NCBI GenBank assembly: GCA_016702645.1
Contig: JADJDP010000002.1
Span: forward strand, 1 to 64,000
DNA length: 64,000 bases
Direction of reading: 5' to 3'
Source: Flavobacteriales bacterium
Lineage (GTDB): Bacteria; Bacteroidota; Bacteroidia; Flavobacteriales_F; PHOS-HE28
Positions 10,003 to 19,941 of the stretch are shown in pieces. Position numbers and translations under genes: made by a program. Positions within the stretch are counted from its first letter, which is position 1, and every line of letters begins with the position of its first letter. The notes beneath the pieces are model-generated. The model was not told the origin of the DNA. It made no database searches and saw only the letters and a program-made list of their open reading frames with translations.

Positions 10003-11004
10003 ATGAAAGTCGCTGTTGTCGGAGCCACCGGCCTTGTTGGTGGGGTCATGCTGAAGGTGCTGGAGGAACGCAACTTCCCCTGTGATGAATTGCTCGCCGT
10101 CGCCACCGAGAAGAGCGTGGGAAGTAGAGTGCGCTTTCGCGGGAACGACGTGACGGTGATCGGCATGGAATCGGCGATCGCGGCGCGACCGGACATCGCC
10201 CTGTTCTCCGCTGGTGGGGGCACATCCTTGGAGTGGGCACCACGCTTCGCCGAAGCGGGTTGCACGGTGATCGACAACAGCAGTGCATGGCGCATGCAAC
10301 CGGACAAAAAGCTCATCGTGCCGGAGATCAATGGTCCAGATCTCACGCCGCAGGACAGGATCATCGCGAACCCGAACTGCAGCACGATCCAGATGGTGTT
10401 GGCGCTCGCACCCTTGCACAAAGCGTTCGGTGTTGAGCGCGTCATCGTTTCAACGTACCAGAGCGTTACGGGAACTGGCGCGAAGGCGGTGAAACAAATG
10501 GAGAACGAGCGCGACGGAGTTGAAGGCGAAATGGCTTATCCCTTTGTCATCGATCGCAACGTGATCCCGCGATGCGATGTGTTCACGGAGAACGGCTACA
10601 CGAAAGAGGAAATGAAGTTGGTCCTCGAGACCAAGAAGATACTCGACCCTGCGATCCGGGTCACCGCCACGGCCGTGCGCGTCCCCGTGACCGGTGGCCA
10701 CAGCGAAGCGGTGAACGTGGAGTTCGCCAAGGAATACGACATGGATGATGTCCGCCGCTTGCTCCGCGAAGCACCGGGGGTCGCACTGCTGGACGATCCT
10801 GCCAAGGACGAATACCCGATGCCACTGATCGCCAATGGCCGTGATGAGGTCTTCGTAGGACGCTTGCGTCGCGATGAGACGCAGCCACGGACCCTCAACA
10901 TGTGGATCGTGGCCGACAACTTGCGCAAAGGGGCCGCTACGAACGCGGTTCAGATCGCGGAACTGCTGATACGGAAGGGCCTGTTGAAGGGAGTTCCGGC
11001 TTGA
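10003..11004 (+). CDS. asd: Aspartate-semialdehyde dehydrogenase
   Basis: 333 residues, full length. It reduces aspartyl-4-phosphate with NADPH to aspartate semialdehyde for lysine/diaminopimelate, threonine and methionine synthesis. Seen: N-terminal Rossmann loop VGATGLVGGVML (6-17), active-site cysteine in NPNCSTIQMVLA (about residue 126), and the later VTGGHSEAVNVE with the catalytic-region histidine. The ATG at 10003 leaves no residues before the Rossmann strand, which fixes the start. It is divergent from the lamin-tail gene (62-base gap) and converges on a membrane protein gene. No partner gene is adjacent. Confidence 0.95.
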   Translation: MKVAVVGATGLVGGVMLKVLEERNFPCDELLAVATEKSVGSRVRFRGNDVTVIGMESAIAARPDIALFSAGGGTSLEWAPRFAEAGCTVIDNSSAWRMQPDKKLIVPEINGPDLTPQDRIIANPNCSTIQMVLALAPLHKAFGVERVIVSTYQSVTGTGAKAVKQMENERDGVEGEMAYPFVIDRNVIPRCDVFTENGYTKEEMKLVLETKKILDPAIRVTATAVRVPVTGGHSEAVNVEFAKEYDMDDVRRLLREAPGVALLDDPAKDEYPMPLIANGRDEVFVGRLRRDETQPRTLNMWIVADNLRKGAATNAVQIAELLIRKGLLKGVPA

Positions 11005-11013
11005 AGCGATCGA

Positions 11014-12460
11014 CTAAGGGATCGCCGGCATCCGGTACACCGCGTATGCCCCGTTCGTATAAATACGCTCACCTCGGTCGGCGAACACGAAGGGTCCGTT
11101 CCCCTCATACACCACAGCCAGTAAGGGCTGTTTCAGGAGCGGGTCGGTTATGCGCCCATTGAAATAGTCGCCCAAGGCATGATATCGCCGTATGGAATAA
11201 GGGGTGTTGTAGTTGTGGGAATAGTAGGTGCGGTGGGGCGTGTAAACCAGTGCGAGGTAGGCGTTCATGGGATCGTTCGACACCAGCAAGGAGTTCGCGG
11301 GGACGTTCTTCGAGAGCCAGGTGAACAGATCGCGTTGATCCAGCGTGAGGTGGATGCCCGCACCCTCGGCGTGCGCGTTCGTGCGTGTTTGGATCGCCAT
11401 CCAGACCGCATTGTCCAGAACGAAGAGGATCGTGCATATCCCGATGGCTGTTCCAGCGACCACGCTGCCCAAGCGCTCACGCAACCAAGTCAATCCCTTC
11501 GAAAGGAACGGGACCCCGATCAGGAACAATGCGCTCCAGGTGTACCCCCGGGTGAAGTGCAACGGCTGCACGGGTGTGATCGCGAACTCATGGTTCTCCA
11601 ACGCGAACCACGTGATCACCCAGACCGCCAGCAAGCGATGGAACGGCGATCGTAGGAAGCCGAGCGTGCGTTGCGGCGAACGCAGGCGCCCAAAGGCGAG
11701 CAAACCCACAAGCACGTATGCCGGAACGAAGGTGATGGCTTCTCGGTCCATGCCATCTTCCATTGTGCCATGAGGACCTTGTGCTCCGGATCGTTCATGA
11801 GCACCGGGCCGTAATACAAGAGCGCTAGCAAGAGGGTCGCTGCCAAAGCAAATGGGAACCAGCGCGGCATTTCGCTGGAGCGGAAGTACCAACGTTCCAG
11901 CGCGGCCCAGGCAAGCAGCATGAGCAACGCAGCTACGCCGGTGAACGGGTGGGAGAGCGCGAGCAATGCGGCAACAGCGGTCGCCAGAACGAACCGCTTC
12001 CGCAGGATACGAGGAACAACAGCCCGCCTCCCCAGAGGAAGAGAACGGCGATGAGACTTCGCCATGAGGTGTTCGATGGCAACACATGCTCGAGAAGGCG
12101 CAAGCAACTACGCACACACAGCAAGCCGAACACGACCCCGAAAAGCACGAACAAAACGCCCGGATCCGCTCCGGTGATCTTCCAGAGCCAACCCAGAAAG
12201 GCGGTCTGCGGCTGGAAGTAGATCGCGTCAGGATCCTCTTGCGCAGAGAACGGCGATGCATAACGAAGACCGTCGGTGGAGCCATCCACGTACTGCCGGG
12301 CGTTGGCCATGTAGTACGGTTGGTCGTACTGTACGAAGCCGGTGGGCAGGAGGCCGGGTTCTTGGTGCGGAACCGAATAGTGGGCGATGTAGAACAACGC
12401 CACCGGCAAGTAGAGCAGGGCGACGAACGCCCATTGCTTCCAGCGGTCTCGCGTCATCAT
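11014..12460 (-). CDS. Polytopic membrane protein, GT-C glycosyltransferase-like (frameshifted)
   Basis: About 482 residues after joining three frames; breaks near 12005 and 11745. The N-terminus has a short basic stretch, a first membrane helix, then an extracytoplasmic loop with QYDQPYYMANARQYVDG, the type of acidic first loop seen in GT-C fold lipid-linked sugar transferases. At least eight hydrophobic segments follow (for example FALAATLLLALLYYGPVL and AYVLVGLLAFG). The soluble C-terminal part has HLTLDQRDLFTWL and HRTYYSHNYNTPYS. I do not recognise a named family; the GT-C suggestion rests on topology and the first-loop acidic residue. It converges with asd and lies downstream of lspA (45-base gap). 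Confidence 0.55.
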
Positions 12461-12505
12461 GTTCGTCCAATGTAAGCGACCGACTCGGAGCGGAACCCGC
12501 GAGCG

Positions 12506-13192
12506 CTAGATCGGATCGGAAGGCCTCGGGGGTGTCACCGCCTCGGCATCAGCCCTTGGGAGTTCGGTCTGCGAATCGACCTCCACCGCGGCTTTCTTCT
12601 GATCGCGCTGACGACGGTGGGAAAGGATGAAGAGCGCAATGCCCGTTGTGATCGCGGCATCGGCAATGTTGAACACCGGTTGGAAGAACTCGAAATGCTG
12701 TCCTCCCCAGATCGGCAGCCACTCCGGCAATCGACCCTCCCACAAAGGGAAGTAGAACATGTCCACCACGGCACCGTGGAAGATCGGGGCGTAGCCCCCA
12801 TCGGCAGGCAGGAAGACGGCAGGTTCGCCGTTCACGCTTGCGCTGAAGAGCAATCCATAGAACGTGCTGTCGATGATATTGCCCAGCGCCCCAGCGAAGA
12901 CCAGTGCAACGCTCATGATCTGCAACGGACGGCTGCCTTGTTGCACCATGCGCCGCAATCCATAACCGATGGCGAAGACCGCTGCGATGCGCAGCAAGGT
13001 CAGGATCAACTTGCCTGCTCCTCCGCCGAACTCAAGCCCGAACGCCATTCCCCTGTTCTCGATGAAGAACAGATAGGCCCAATCACCAGCGAGCGTGATC
13101 GAATCCTGGTAAGCGAACGTCAGCTTCACCCAGACCTTCAAGGCCTGATCGGCGATCAGAACGAGTAGAATGACGAGGAGGGCGCGCTTCAC
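12506..13192 (-). CDS. lspA: Lipoprotein signal peptidase II
   Basis: 228 residues; an inner-membrane aspartyl peptidase that removes signal peptides from diacylglyceryl-modified prolipoproteins. Both catalytic aspartates are in place: Asp108 in GALGNIIDSTFYG and Asp178 in FNIADAAITTG, with the conserved N-terminal ADQALKVWVK and ENRGMAFG. Four hydrophobic segments match the family. It is longer than the typical 160-170 residues because of a loop at about 115-165 (usual in Bacteroidota members, from family knowledge) and a hydrophilic C-terminal tail of about 35 residues. It starts 17 bases after the dksA-like stop, in the order ileS, dksA, lspA. Confidence 0.93.
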   Translation of the reverse strand: MKRALLVILLVLIADQALKVWVKLTFAYQDSITLAGDWAYLFFIENRGMAFGLEFGGGAGKLILTLLRIAAVFAIGYGLRRMVQQGSRPLQIMSVALVFAGALGNIIDSTFYGLLFSASVNGEPAVFLPADGGYAPIFHGAVVDMFYFPLWEGRLPEWLPIWGGQHFEFFQPVFNIADAAITTGIALFILSHRRQRDQKKAAVEVDSQTELPRADAEAVTPPRPSDPI

Positions 13193-13208
13193 ACCGTAGC
13201 GTCAAGAC

Positions 13209-14072
13209 CTAGCTGCTCATCTGCTGCTTGGCCTCGATGCTCAGCGTGGCATGCGGGACCAAACGAAGACGCTCCTTGCTGATCAATCGGCCAGTGACCC
13301 GGCAGATGCCATAGGTCTTGTTCCGGATCCGGAGTTGGGCGTCTTCCAAGTGCTTGATGAACTTCTCCTGGCGGGCAGCGAGCTGCGCGGTCTCTTCGCG
13401 GCTCAGCGTTTCACTGCCATCCTCGATCATCTTGAACGAGGGGCTCGTGTCGTCCGTGCCGTTGTTGTCCGTGTTCGCCAGGGTCTGCTTCAGCAGGTCG
13501 TAGTCCTTGCGGGCCTCGTCCAGCTTCTTCATGATGAGGTCCTTGAACTCGGCGAGCTCATCATCGGAGTAACGCAGTTTGTCCGCGCGTTCCAAGGTGG
13601 ATACTTGCTTCTTCACAACAGGGGCCGACATGGGCCGGTTGGGAGCCACGATCTGCGTGACCAATGGCTGGGCCGGGGCTTTGGGCTCCTTGGGTTCCTT
13701 CTTCGAGTCCTTCTTCACAGGTTTGGGTGCAGCCACGGGTGCGGCTGCTTTTACAACGGGTTTCGCAGGAGCTTCCTTCGGCGCAGGCGCTTTTGCCACC
13801 GGGACTGCCTTCTTTGGTGCAGGCGGTGGTGCGACTTTCTTCACCACTGGTTTAGCGACCTTTTTGGGCGCGGCTTTCACCACCTTCTTGGGAGCGGGTT
13901 TCGCAGCGACCTTCTTTTTCACAGGGGCCTTGGCCACCGGTTTCTTCGCAGCCTTCACCGGCTTCGCCTTGGCTGCCTTCTTGGCCACCGGCTTGGCGGC
14001 TTTGACGGGCTTCTTTGCGACAGCCTTCTTGGTAGGCTTCGCGGCCTTCTTGGCAACAGGTTTCTTGGCCAT
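13209..14072 (-). CDS. TraR/DksA-family regulator with very long Lys/Ala/Pro-rich N-terminus
   Basis: 287 residues from ATG 14072. The first 155 or so are a low-complexity run of AKKPV, KKAAK and APKK units; the C-terminal 110 or so are DksA-like, with an acidic coiled-coil region (DELAEFKDLIMKKLDEA) and the end YGICRVTGRLISKERL then VPHATLSIEAK. DksA proteins bind RNA polymerase through the secondary channel with ppGpp. Here the C4 zinc finger has only one Cys, as in other Bacteroidota members I recall. An upstream in-frame ATG at 14156 is rejected because a -7 promoter element lies between it and 14072. The tail resembles histone H1-like basic tails and may bind nucleic acid (inference). 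Confidence 0.85.
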   Translation of the reverse strand: MAKKPVAKKAAKPTKKAVAKKPVKAAKPVAKKAAKAKPVKAAKKPVAKAPVKKKVAAKPAPKKVVKAAPKKVAKPVVKKVAPPPAPKKAVPVAKAPAPKEAPAKPVVKAAAPVAAPKPVKKDSKKEPKEPKAPAQPLVTQIVAPNRPMSAPVVKKQVSTLERADKLRYSDDELAEFKDLIMKKLDEARKDYDLLKQTLANTDNNGTDDTSPSFKMIEDGSETLSREETAQLAARQEKFIKHLEDAQLRIRNKTYGICRVTGRLISKERLRLVPHATLSIEAKQQMSS

Positions 14073-14100
14073 GGCGATCCGGGTTTGGTGAAAAGGTCGG

Positions 14101-14108
14101 CAAATATA
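14101..14108 (-). promoter_or_regulatory. Candidate -7 promoter element for the dksA-like gene
   Basis: The minus strand reads TATATTTG, a full match to the Bacteroidota -7 consensus TAnnTTTG. Transcription would begin near 14094, giving a leader of about 20 bases before ATG 14072. No clear -33 TTG is seen at the expected distance. It supports the shorter start of the dksA-like protein. Confidence 0.5.
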
Positions 14109-14122
14109 GGTCCCCGACCCCG

Positions 14123-17100
14123 TCAGTTGGCCGACCGCACTAGGGAGAGCGCGCATCGCGTGGCTTCGTCCAACTCCACTTGGTGGATCGCGGTCGCATC
14201 GCCACCAAGAACGCTTACAAGCACTTGGTCCTCAGGGGTGGTAGCCAAGGTCTCGGAGAGGATGTAGGCAGCGTGGTTGCGGATGGCTTGGGCGAATCGA
14301 GCGTCGCCGTTGTCCTGGATGTGCAGTTGGACACGATCGGTAACCTCGAAACCGCTGTCCTTGCGCAAGGTCTGGATGCGGCTCACGAGCTCGCGGGCAA
14401 GGCCCTCCTGCAAGAGTTCATCGCTCAACGTGATGTCCAGTGCAACGGTCAATGCCCCATCGCTGGCCACGCTCAATCCGGGAACGTTCTCGGCGGTGAT
14501 CTCCACATCGTCGCGGAGCAGTTCCACTTCCTGTCCTTCCACAGTGAGCTTCATGCTCCCGTTCGCTTCGAGTTCGGCGATCTGTGCTTGCGAGAATCCG
14601 ACGACCGTGTTCGCGACGCTCTTCATCAACTTGCCCATGCGCGCACCGAGCTTCTTGAAGTCGGGTTTGATCTTCTTCGTGAGCTTGCTTTCGCTGGCGT
14701 CGAGGATGACGAGTTCCTTCACGTTCACTTCGCTCAACACCAGTTCACGGATCGCGTCGAGGCTTGCGCATGGTGTCATCCATAACAGGGACCATCATCT
14801 TTTGCAAGGGCTGGCGCACGCGATGGCCTTCCTTCTTGCGGATGCTCAAGAGCGAGGTGAGTTGTTGAGCCAGTTGGTGCGCTGCTCCAGTTCGGTGTCG
14901 ACAGTCGCTCATCGAGCTTGCGGCCAATCGCTTAGGTGAACACTTGTTCCGGTGAGGTCGCGATACAAACGGTCACTGAAGAACGGTGCGATGGGAGCGC
15001 TCAGCATCGACACAACCTCAAGGCAATGATGCAAGGTCTGGAACGCGGCGTTCTTATCGGCGCCTGTTTCGCCTTTCCAGAAGCGCCGGCGGTTCAGGCG
15101 CACGTACCAGTTGCTGAGGTCCTCCACTACGAAGTCCTGAATGGCGCGCGCAGCGATGGTCGGTTCGTAATCGGCATAGGCCGCATCGCACTGCTTGATC
15201 AGCAGTTGAGGCGCGAAGTACCCAACGGTCCATCTCCGTAAGGGCTGTCCGCCAATGTCAACTTCCGTCACACAAGATGCATCAAGTGCGGGACCATCGA
15301 TGTTCGCGTACAGCGCGAAGAAGTTGTAGGTATTGAACAGCGCACGGAAGAACTTGCGCTGTACTTCGGTGATGCCCTCCGCGTCGAACTTCAGGTTGTC
15401 CCACGGCGAGGCGTTGCTGATCATGTACCAGCGCACGGCATCGGCACCGTAGGCGTCGAGTGTCTTGAACGGGTCCACGGCGTTGCCGAGGCGCTTGCTC
15501 ATCTTCTGGCCCACCTTGTCGAGCACGAGGCCGTTGCTCACGACAGCCTTGTACGCGACACTATCCTGCGTGAGCGTGGCGATCGCGTGCAGCGTATAGA
15601 ACCAGCCGCGCGTTTGGTCCACGCCTTCTGCGATGAAATTGGCAGGGAACGATTCCTTGAACGTCGCTTCGTTCTCGAAGGGATAGTGCCACTGCGCATA
15701 GGGCATCGCACCGCTGTCGAACCACACGTCGATCAGGTCGGTCTCGCGTTTCATCGGCTTGCCGCTGGGCGAGACGAGCACGATGTTGTCCACATACGGA
15801 CGATGCAGATCGACGCTGTCGTAGTTGGCATCGCTCATGTCGGCGGTATTGAACGCAGCGTAAGGGTCGGCTGGCAAAATGCCTGCCTTGACGCTGCGCG
15901 CGATCTCTTCCTTCAACTGCTTGAGCGAGCCGATGCACAGTTCCTCATTGCCGTCATCGGTGCGCCAGATCGGGAGCGGAATGCCCCAGTAACGACTGCG
16001 GCTGAGGTTCCAGTCCTGCAGGTTCTCCAGCCAGTTGCCGAAGCGGCCCGTGCCGGTGCTTTCGGGCTTCCAGTTGATCGTTTTGTTCAGCGCGATCAGG
16101 CGGTCCTTCTTCGCCGTCACGCGCACGAACCAGCTATCCAGCGGGTAGTAGAGGATCGGCTTGTCGGTGCGCCAGCAGTGCGGGTAGTTGTGCTCGTACT
16201 TCTCCACCTTGAAGGCGCGGCCCATCTCCTTCAGCTTGATGCTGAGCTCCACGTCGACGCTCTTCTCCGGTGCTTGTCCAGCGGGGTAGTATTCGTTCTT
16301 CACGTACTTGCCCGCGAACTCGCCCATCTCCTTGGTGAAGCGCCCTTGCAGGTCCACTAGCGTGAGCGTGCCGATGTTGTGCTGCCGCGCCACGCGCATG
16401 TCGTCGGCACCGAAACTGGGCGCTGTGTGTACCACGCCCGTGCCATCCTCCGTCGTCACGAAATCACCGCCGATCACCTTGAAGGCCTCGCCGCCTTCGG
16501 GTTGTGCGTACGGGAAGAGTTGCTCGTAGCGAATGCCTTCTAATTGGTGGCCGTAGAACTCGCCATCAATGATCCACGGGATGTTCTTCCCATCCTTCTT
16601 GTAGTCATCGAACGAAGCGTTCTCGTTCTTCTCACTCAAGTAGGCGCCCAGACGTGACTTCGCCAGGACCATGGTCTGCGGCTCGTGCGTGTACGGGTTG
16701 AAGGTCTTCACGCGCACATAGTCCAGCTTCGGCCCAACGGTGAGTGCACAGTTGCTCGGCAGTGTCCATGGTGTGGTCGTCCACGCGAGTATGAACACAT
16801 CACCGAACGCATCCTTGAACAAGAACTCCGAAGCGTTGTCCTGCTTCACCTTGAACATGGCCACTACGCTGGTGTCCTTCACCGGCTTGTACGTACCGGG
16901 CTGGTTCAGCTCGTGTGAAGAGAGGCCTGTTCCAGCAGCGGGTGAATAAGGCTGGATCGTGTAGCCCTTGTAGAGCAGTTGGTCGTCGTAGAGCTTCTTC
17001 AGCAGGTGCCAGACGCTCTCGATGTACTTGGTCTGGTAGGTGACATACGGCTGCTCGAGATCGAGCCAGAAGCCGATGCGCCGCGTCATGTCGTTCCACA

Positions 17101-17494
17101 CGTCGGTGTAGCGCATCACCGCCTTCTTGCACGCGGCGTTGTACTCCTCGATGCTGATCTTCTTCCCGATGTCCTCCTTGGTGATGCCGAGCTCCTTCTC
17201 CACCCCGAGCTCGATCGGCAGACCGTGGGTATCCCAGCCGGCCTTGCGGTCCACGCGATGTCCTTTCTGTGTTTGGTAGCGGCAGAAGATGTCCTTGATG
17301 GCGCGGGCCATCACGTGGTGGATGCCGGGAAGGCCGTTGGCGCTTGGTGGACCTTCGTAGAACACGAAGGGCGGGGCGTCCTTGCGCAGTTCGAGGCTCT
17401 TGCCAAAAGTGTCCTCGGCCTCCCACTGCTTCAATACTTCCTCTGCGACCTTGGGAAGGTCGAGCTCATCATACTGCGGGAAACGCTTGTCCAT
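14123..17494 (-). CDS. ileS: Isoleucyl-tRNA synthetase (frameshifted near its 3' end)
   Basis: About 1,124 residues when joined, matching Bacteroidota IleRS. It attaches isoleucine to tRNA-Ile in the cytoplasm. Seen: HIGH-type motif GPPSANGLPGIHH (48-60), WDTHGLPIE in the catalytic domain, the editing-domain stretch TTPWTLPSNCAL, KMSKR at 664-668 followed by LGNAVDPF, and a tRNA-binding C-terminus with LAQQLTSL, SIRKKEGHRVRQPLQKMM and IRELVLSEVNVKEL. The frame is lost several times at 14880-14910 and again near 14765, while every piece stays conserved; an essential single-copy gene is unlikely to be truly broken. It is upstream of dksA and lspA, the common Bacteroidota order. Confidence 0.93.
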
Positions 17495-17519
17495 CGCGGT
17501 TTTTCGGACCGCGAAAGTA
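17495..17519 (-). promoter_or_regulatory. Possible ileS promoter with a hairpin touching the start codon
   Basis: The minus strand carries TACTTTCG (17519-17512), one mismatch from TAnnTTTG, 17 bases before the ileS ATG. Bases 17495-17513 form a 6-bp inverted repeat (CGCGGT/ACCGCG, 7-base loop) that ends directly at the start codon, so most of the predicted leader could fold. Inferred from sequence only. Confidence 0.3.
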
Positions 17520-17545
17520 GCCCATGCGCGTGACCGGATGTTCTG

Positions 17546-18486
17546 TTAGCGCCCCCTACGCGTAGGAGCTGTTTTGCGCGGGCTGGGGCTGCGGCTCGGC
17601 GCACGCTGGGAGGGTTGGCGCGTGCGTGAAGGTTGCCTCACCGTGTTCGGTTGCCGAGTGCGCTGTGCGCCTTGGGTGCGCTGTTGCTCGCGCTTCAACC
17701 CGATGCTCGCATGGTATCCCGGCTGGATCGAGCGGCTTGGGTGCGCGCCCTCACGGCCGGAGAGTGCGCCGCCCGGTGTTGATAGACCGCATGGGCTCTC
17801 ACTACGCGACAGCTATGCACGTGATGGTACCAACCGTAGTACGGGCGATGCCACCGGTACCAAGAACCCCACCCCCACGGTCGCCATGGCCGCCACCACG
17901 GCGGATAGTAGCCCCAGTGCCAAGGGGAACCCCAGATAACATAGGAGGGGCCGTAGATCCAGGTGACACAGGGCCAGGCCCACACGTTCACCCATATGCG
18001 TACCGCCGGAGCTTCTTCCGGCGCAGCGGGACCTTTCATGGTGGGGCCTTCTTCCTTTTCCTCAAAGGGCTCCACGATCACATCGGTGCCATAGAGTTCT
18101 TCCGCTCCGCGGATCTGGAGCACGGCACTTTCCGCCCCGTTCTTCTCCAGTTCTATCACGGCCACATCCTGCACCTCCTCTTTGCCCAAGGCCACCTGCA
18201 TCGTGATCGCATGGGCATCGCCCTCGGCGTGGTCCAAGACACGCACGTAGTCGACCTGTCCATCGCCGTCGAGGTCCAAATTGTTCACATGCTGGTCCTC
18301 CGAATTGAGGCTTTGCTCGAACGACTCCAGGTCCTTCGCCGCCTTGAAGAGTTCCACCGCTCCTTGGAGGTTGAAGTGATCCCCGGGTAGGCCTGTGCTA
18401 TCAATGGCGGCCCGGGCGTTCGCGACTTGGCCCAAGGCTCCAGCCGAGCAGAGCACCATCATCATGGACGTGAGGAGGGTCTTCAT
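17546..18486 (-). CDS. Exported protein with Trp/Tyr-rich segment and basic Gln/Arg/Pro tail (one frameshift)
   Basis: About 313 residues when repaired. ATG 18486 gives a signal peptide (MKTLLTSMMMVLCSAGALGQ). A soluble domain follows (about 20-165) with an EF-hand-like DLDGDGQVDYVRV loop, then about 65 residues extremely rich in Trp, Tyr, Pro and His (from WVNVWAWPCVTWIYG to YYGWYHH). The open frame stops at 17695, but another frame carries QQRTQGAQRTRQPNTVRQ and PSPRKTAPTRRGR to a stop at 17546, compositionally the natural tail, so I place an indel near 17780. I recognise the type as a Bacteroidota hypothetical protein but no function. It is divergent from the T9SS gene at 18637 (150-base gap). 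Confidence 0.65.
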
Positions 18487-18636
18487 GATCGTAGGGTTGT
18501 GATGGCTTCGACCCCAAACACCGCGCCGGGTTCGATCGGGTTGGGAACTCGATCCATGCGAAACGAATGTTACTTGAAATGAACCATCCGTCACGAGGAT
18601 GACTAACTTTTCGACCCAAACCAAACTCCTCGGACC

Positions 18637-19575
18637 ATGAACAAACCCCTACTCTTCATTCTAGCAGCAGCAACGACCGGGACGGCCTCGGCGCAAATGA
18701 TACTGCTCAACGAGAATTTCGACAGCTACAACAGCGGTGACTTGGTGGCGCAAACCGCTGGAGCACCTTGGAATACCTGGACCCAAACACCGGGCGGTGC
18801 GGACGATGCGCCGGTCAGTGATGAACAGGCGGCTTCTGGCACGATGAGCATGAAGGTCACCGGAGCTGCAGCAGGCGGCCCAGTCGACCTGATCCTTGGG
18901 CTGGGCAACCGCACCACTGGCCTCTACAGCCTGAGCTGGTCGATGTATATCCCCACCGGCTCCGGCGGGTACTACAATATCCAGCACAACGAGATCCCGG
19001 GCAATGGAAGTTGGATGGCCGACATCACCTTCGAGCCCGGCGGGACGGTGGATTACTTGGTGAACAACGTTTCCACGGCGGGCACCTTCCCGCATGACCA
19101 GTGGTTCACGGTGATCATGGTCCTGAACATGGACGCCCAAGAAGGAACGGTGGCCATCGATGGAACGATCCAATACACATGGCAGACCACGGTTCCGGGT
19201 CCGAGCCAGATAGGAGGCATTGACTTCTTCGCTTACGCGGGTGGTGCCCCTAATGTACCCCTCTACTATGTGGATGACGTGCTCTTCATGGACCTCACCG
19301 GCTTGGGCATGGGGGAAGCGGTGCAAACAGCGCTGAACACCTATCCCAACCCGACCGAAGGGATGGTGACCATCGAGTGGGCTGGTGCCTCGGCTGACGC
19401 GCTGGTGGATGTATTGGATGTGACCGGCCGTACCGTGGTTGCTCCGCGCAAAGCCTCGCCCATTGGCCTTCTCTCACGCACAACGGTCAACTTGGGAGCC
19501 TATCCGGAAGGGGTCTACTTCGTGCGCCTGCGCGACGGTGACCGCCAGGAAGTTCGCCGTGTGACGAAGCACTAG
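18637..19575 (+). CDS. Secreted T9SS type A cargo protein
   Basis: 312 residues. A signal peptide (to about residue 19, ending TASAQ) is followed by a beta-rich domain (ENFDSYNSGDLVAQ at the start, HNEIPGNGSWMADI in the middle, FYVDD-like VDDVLFMDL at the end) resembling carbohydrate-binding jelly-roll modules; the ligand is unknown. The C-terminal 75 or so residues are a T9SS type A sorting domain: NTYPNPTEGMVTIEW, VDVLDVTGRTVV, YPEGVYFVRLRDGD, basic final residues. It should be secreted across the outer membrane with the sorting domain removed. A strong terminator begins 16 bases after the stop, so it is probably monocistronic. Confidence 0.82.
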   Translation: MNKPLLFILAAATTGTASAQMILLNENFDSYNSGDLVAQTAGAPWNTWTQTPGGADDAPVSDEQAASGTMSMKVTGAAAGGPVDLILGLGNRTTGLYSLSWSMYIPTGSGGYYNIQHNEIPGNGSWMADITFEPGGTVDYLVNNVSTAGTFPHDQWFTVIMVLNMDAQEGTVAIDGTIQYTWQTTVPGPSQIGGIDFFAYAGGAPNVPLYYVDDVLFMDLTGLGMGEAVQTALNTYPNPTEGMVTIEWAGASADALVDVLDVTGRTVVAPRKASPIGLLSRTTVNLGAYPEGVYFVRLRDGDRQEVRRVTKH

Positions 19576-19591
19576 TCAGAAACGTGGATGA

Positions 19592-19624
19592 AGCCCCCGG
19601 AGAGAGCATCTCCGGGGGCTTTTT
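19592..19624 (+). terminator. Rho-independent terminator after the T9SS cargo gene
   Basis: A perfect 12-bp stem (AGCCCCCGGAGA / TCTCCGGGGGCT) with a 5-base GAGCA loop, followed directly by five T. It ends the transcript of the gene stopping at 19575 and insulates the TonB operon downstream. Confidence 0.9.
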
Positions 19625-19940
19625 CGTTCATGATCGGAAGCGGCAAAGCCCTCCGTTCCCCGTTCAGGACGTCCCGTTCCCTGTTCGGCGGCTGGCCTCA
19701 TGCACTTGGGCTGGTTGCAAGCCCGTTGCCACCGAACCCATGCGCTGCCTGCGACCATGGCACGGAACCTCCTGGCAACCGCGACCACCCTTGGCTAGCA
19801 TCATGACATTTTCTTTAACATGTCGCGTAACTCAGGTTACTATGTTTGCGAACCCTGTACGGAACCTCCGGCGAGTTCGCTCCCGGGCGCTTCGAACGAT
19901 CGACCGATAGAACCATCCGAAACCCTACAAGCCGACCCCC
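19625..19940 (+). promoter_or_regulatory. Leader region of the exbB-tonB operon with candidate promoter
   Basis: This 316-base gap has no gene or RNA I can support. At 19841-19848 it reads TATGTTTG, matching TAnnTTTG, with an AT-richer TTTAAC stretch about 22 bases before it in place of a clear -33 TTG. Transcription would start near 19855, leaving a leader of about 85 bases before exbB, longer than at other promoters in the window. The GC-rich part at 19630-19800 shows near-repeats of CGTTCCC but no convincing fold. Confidence 0.45.
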
Positions 19941-19941
19941 A

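Noticed and set aside
11345..11773. Plus-strand and alternative frames within the polytopic protein gene
   Set aside because: Noise around frameshift sites; only the minus-strand frames show consistent membrane segments.
13600..14072. AKKP-rich coding repeats as a DNA repeat array or CRISPR-like array
   Set aside because: Units are irregular, without constant spacers, and encode one continuous Lys/Ala/Pro arm of the DksA-like protein.
19625..19840. Small RNA or tRNA in the gap before exbB
   Set aside because: I could not build a cloverleaf or a stable conserved hairpin, and there is no terminator after it.
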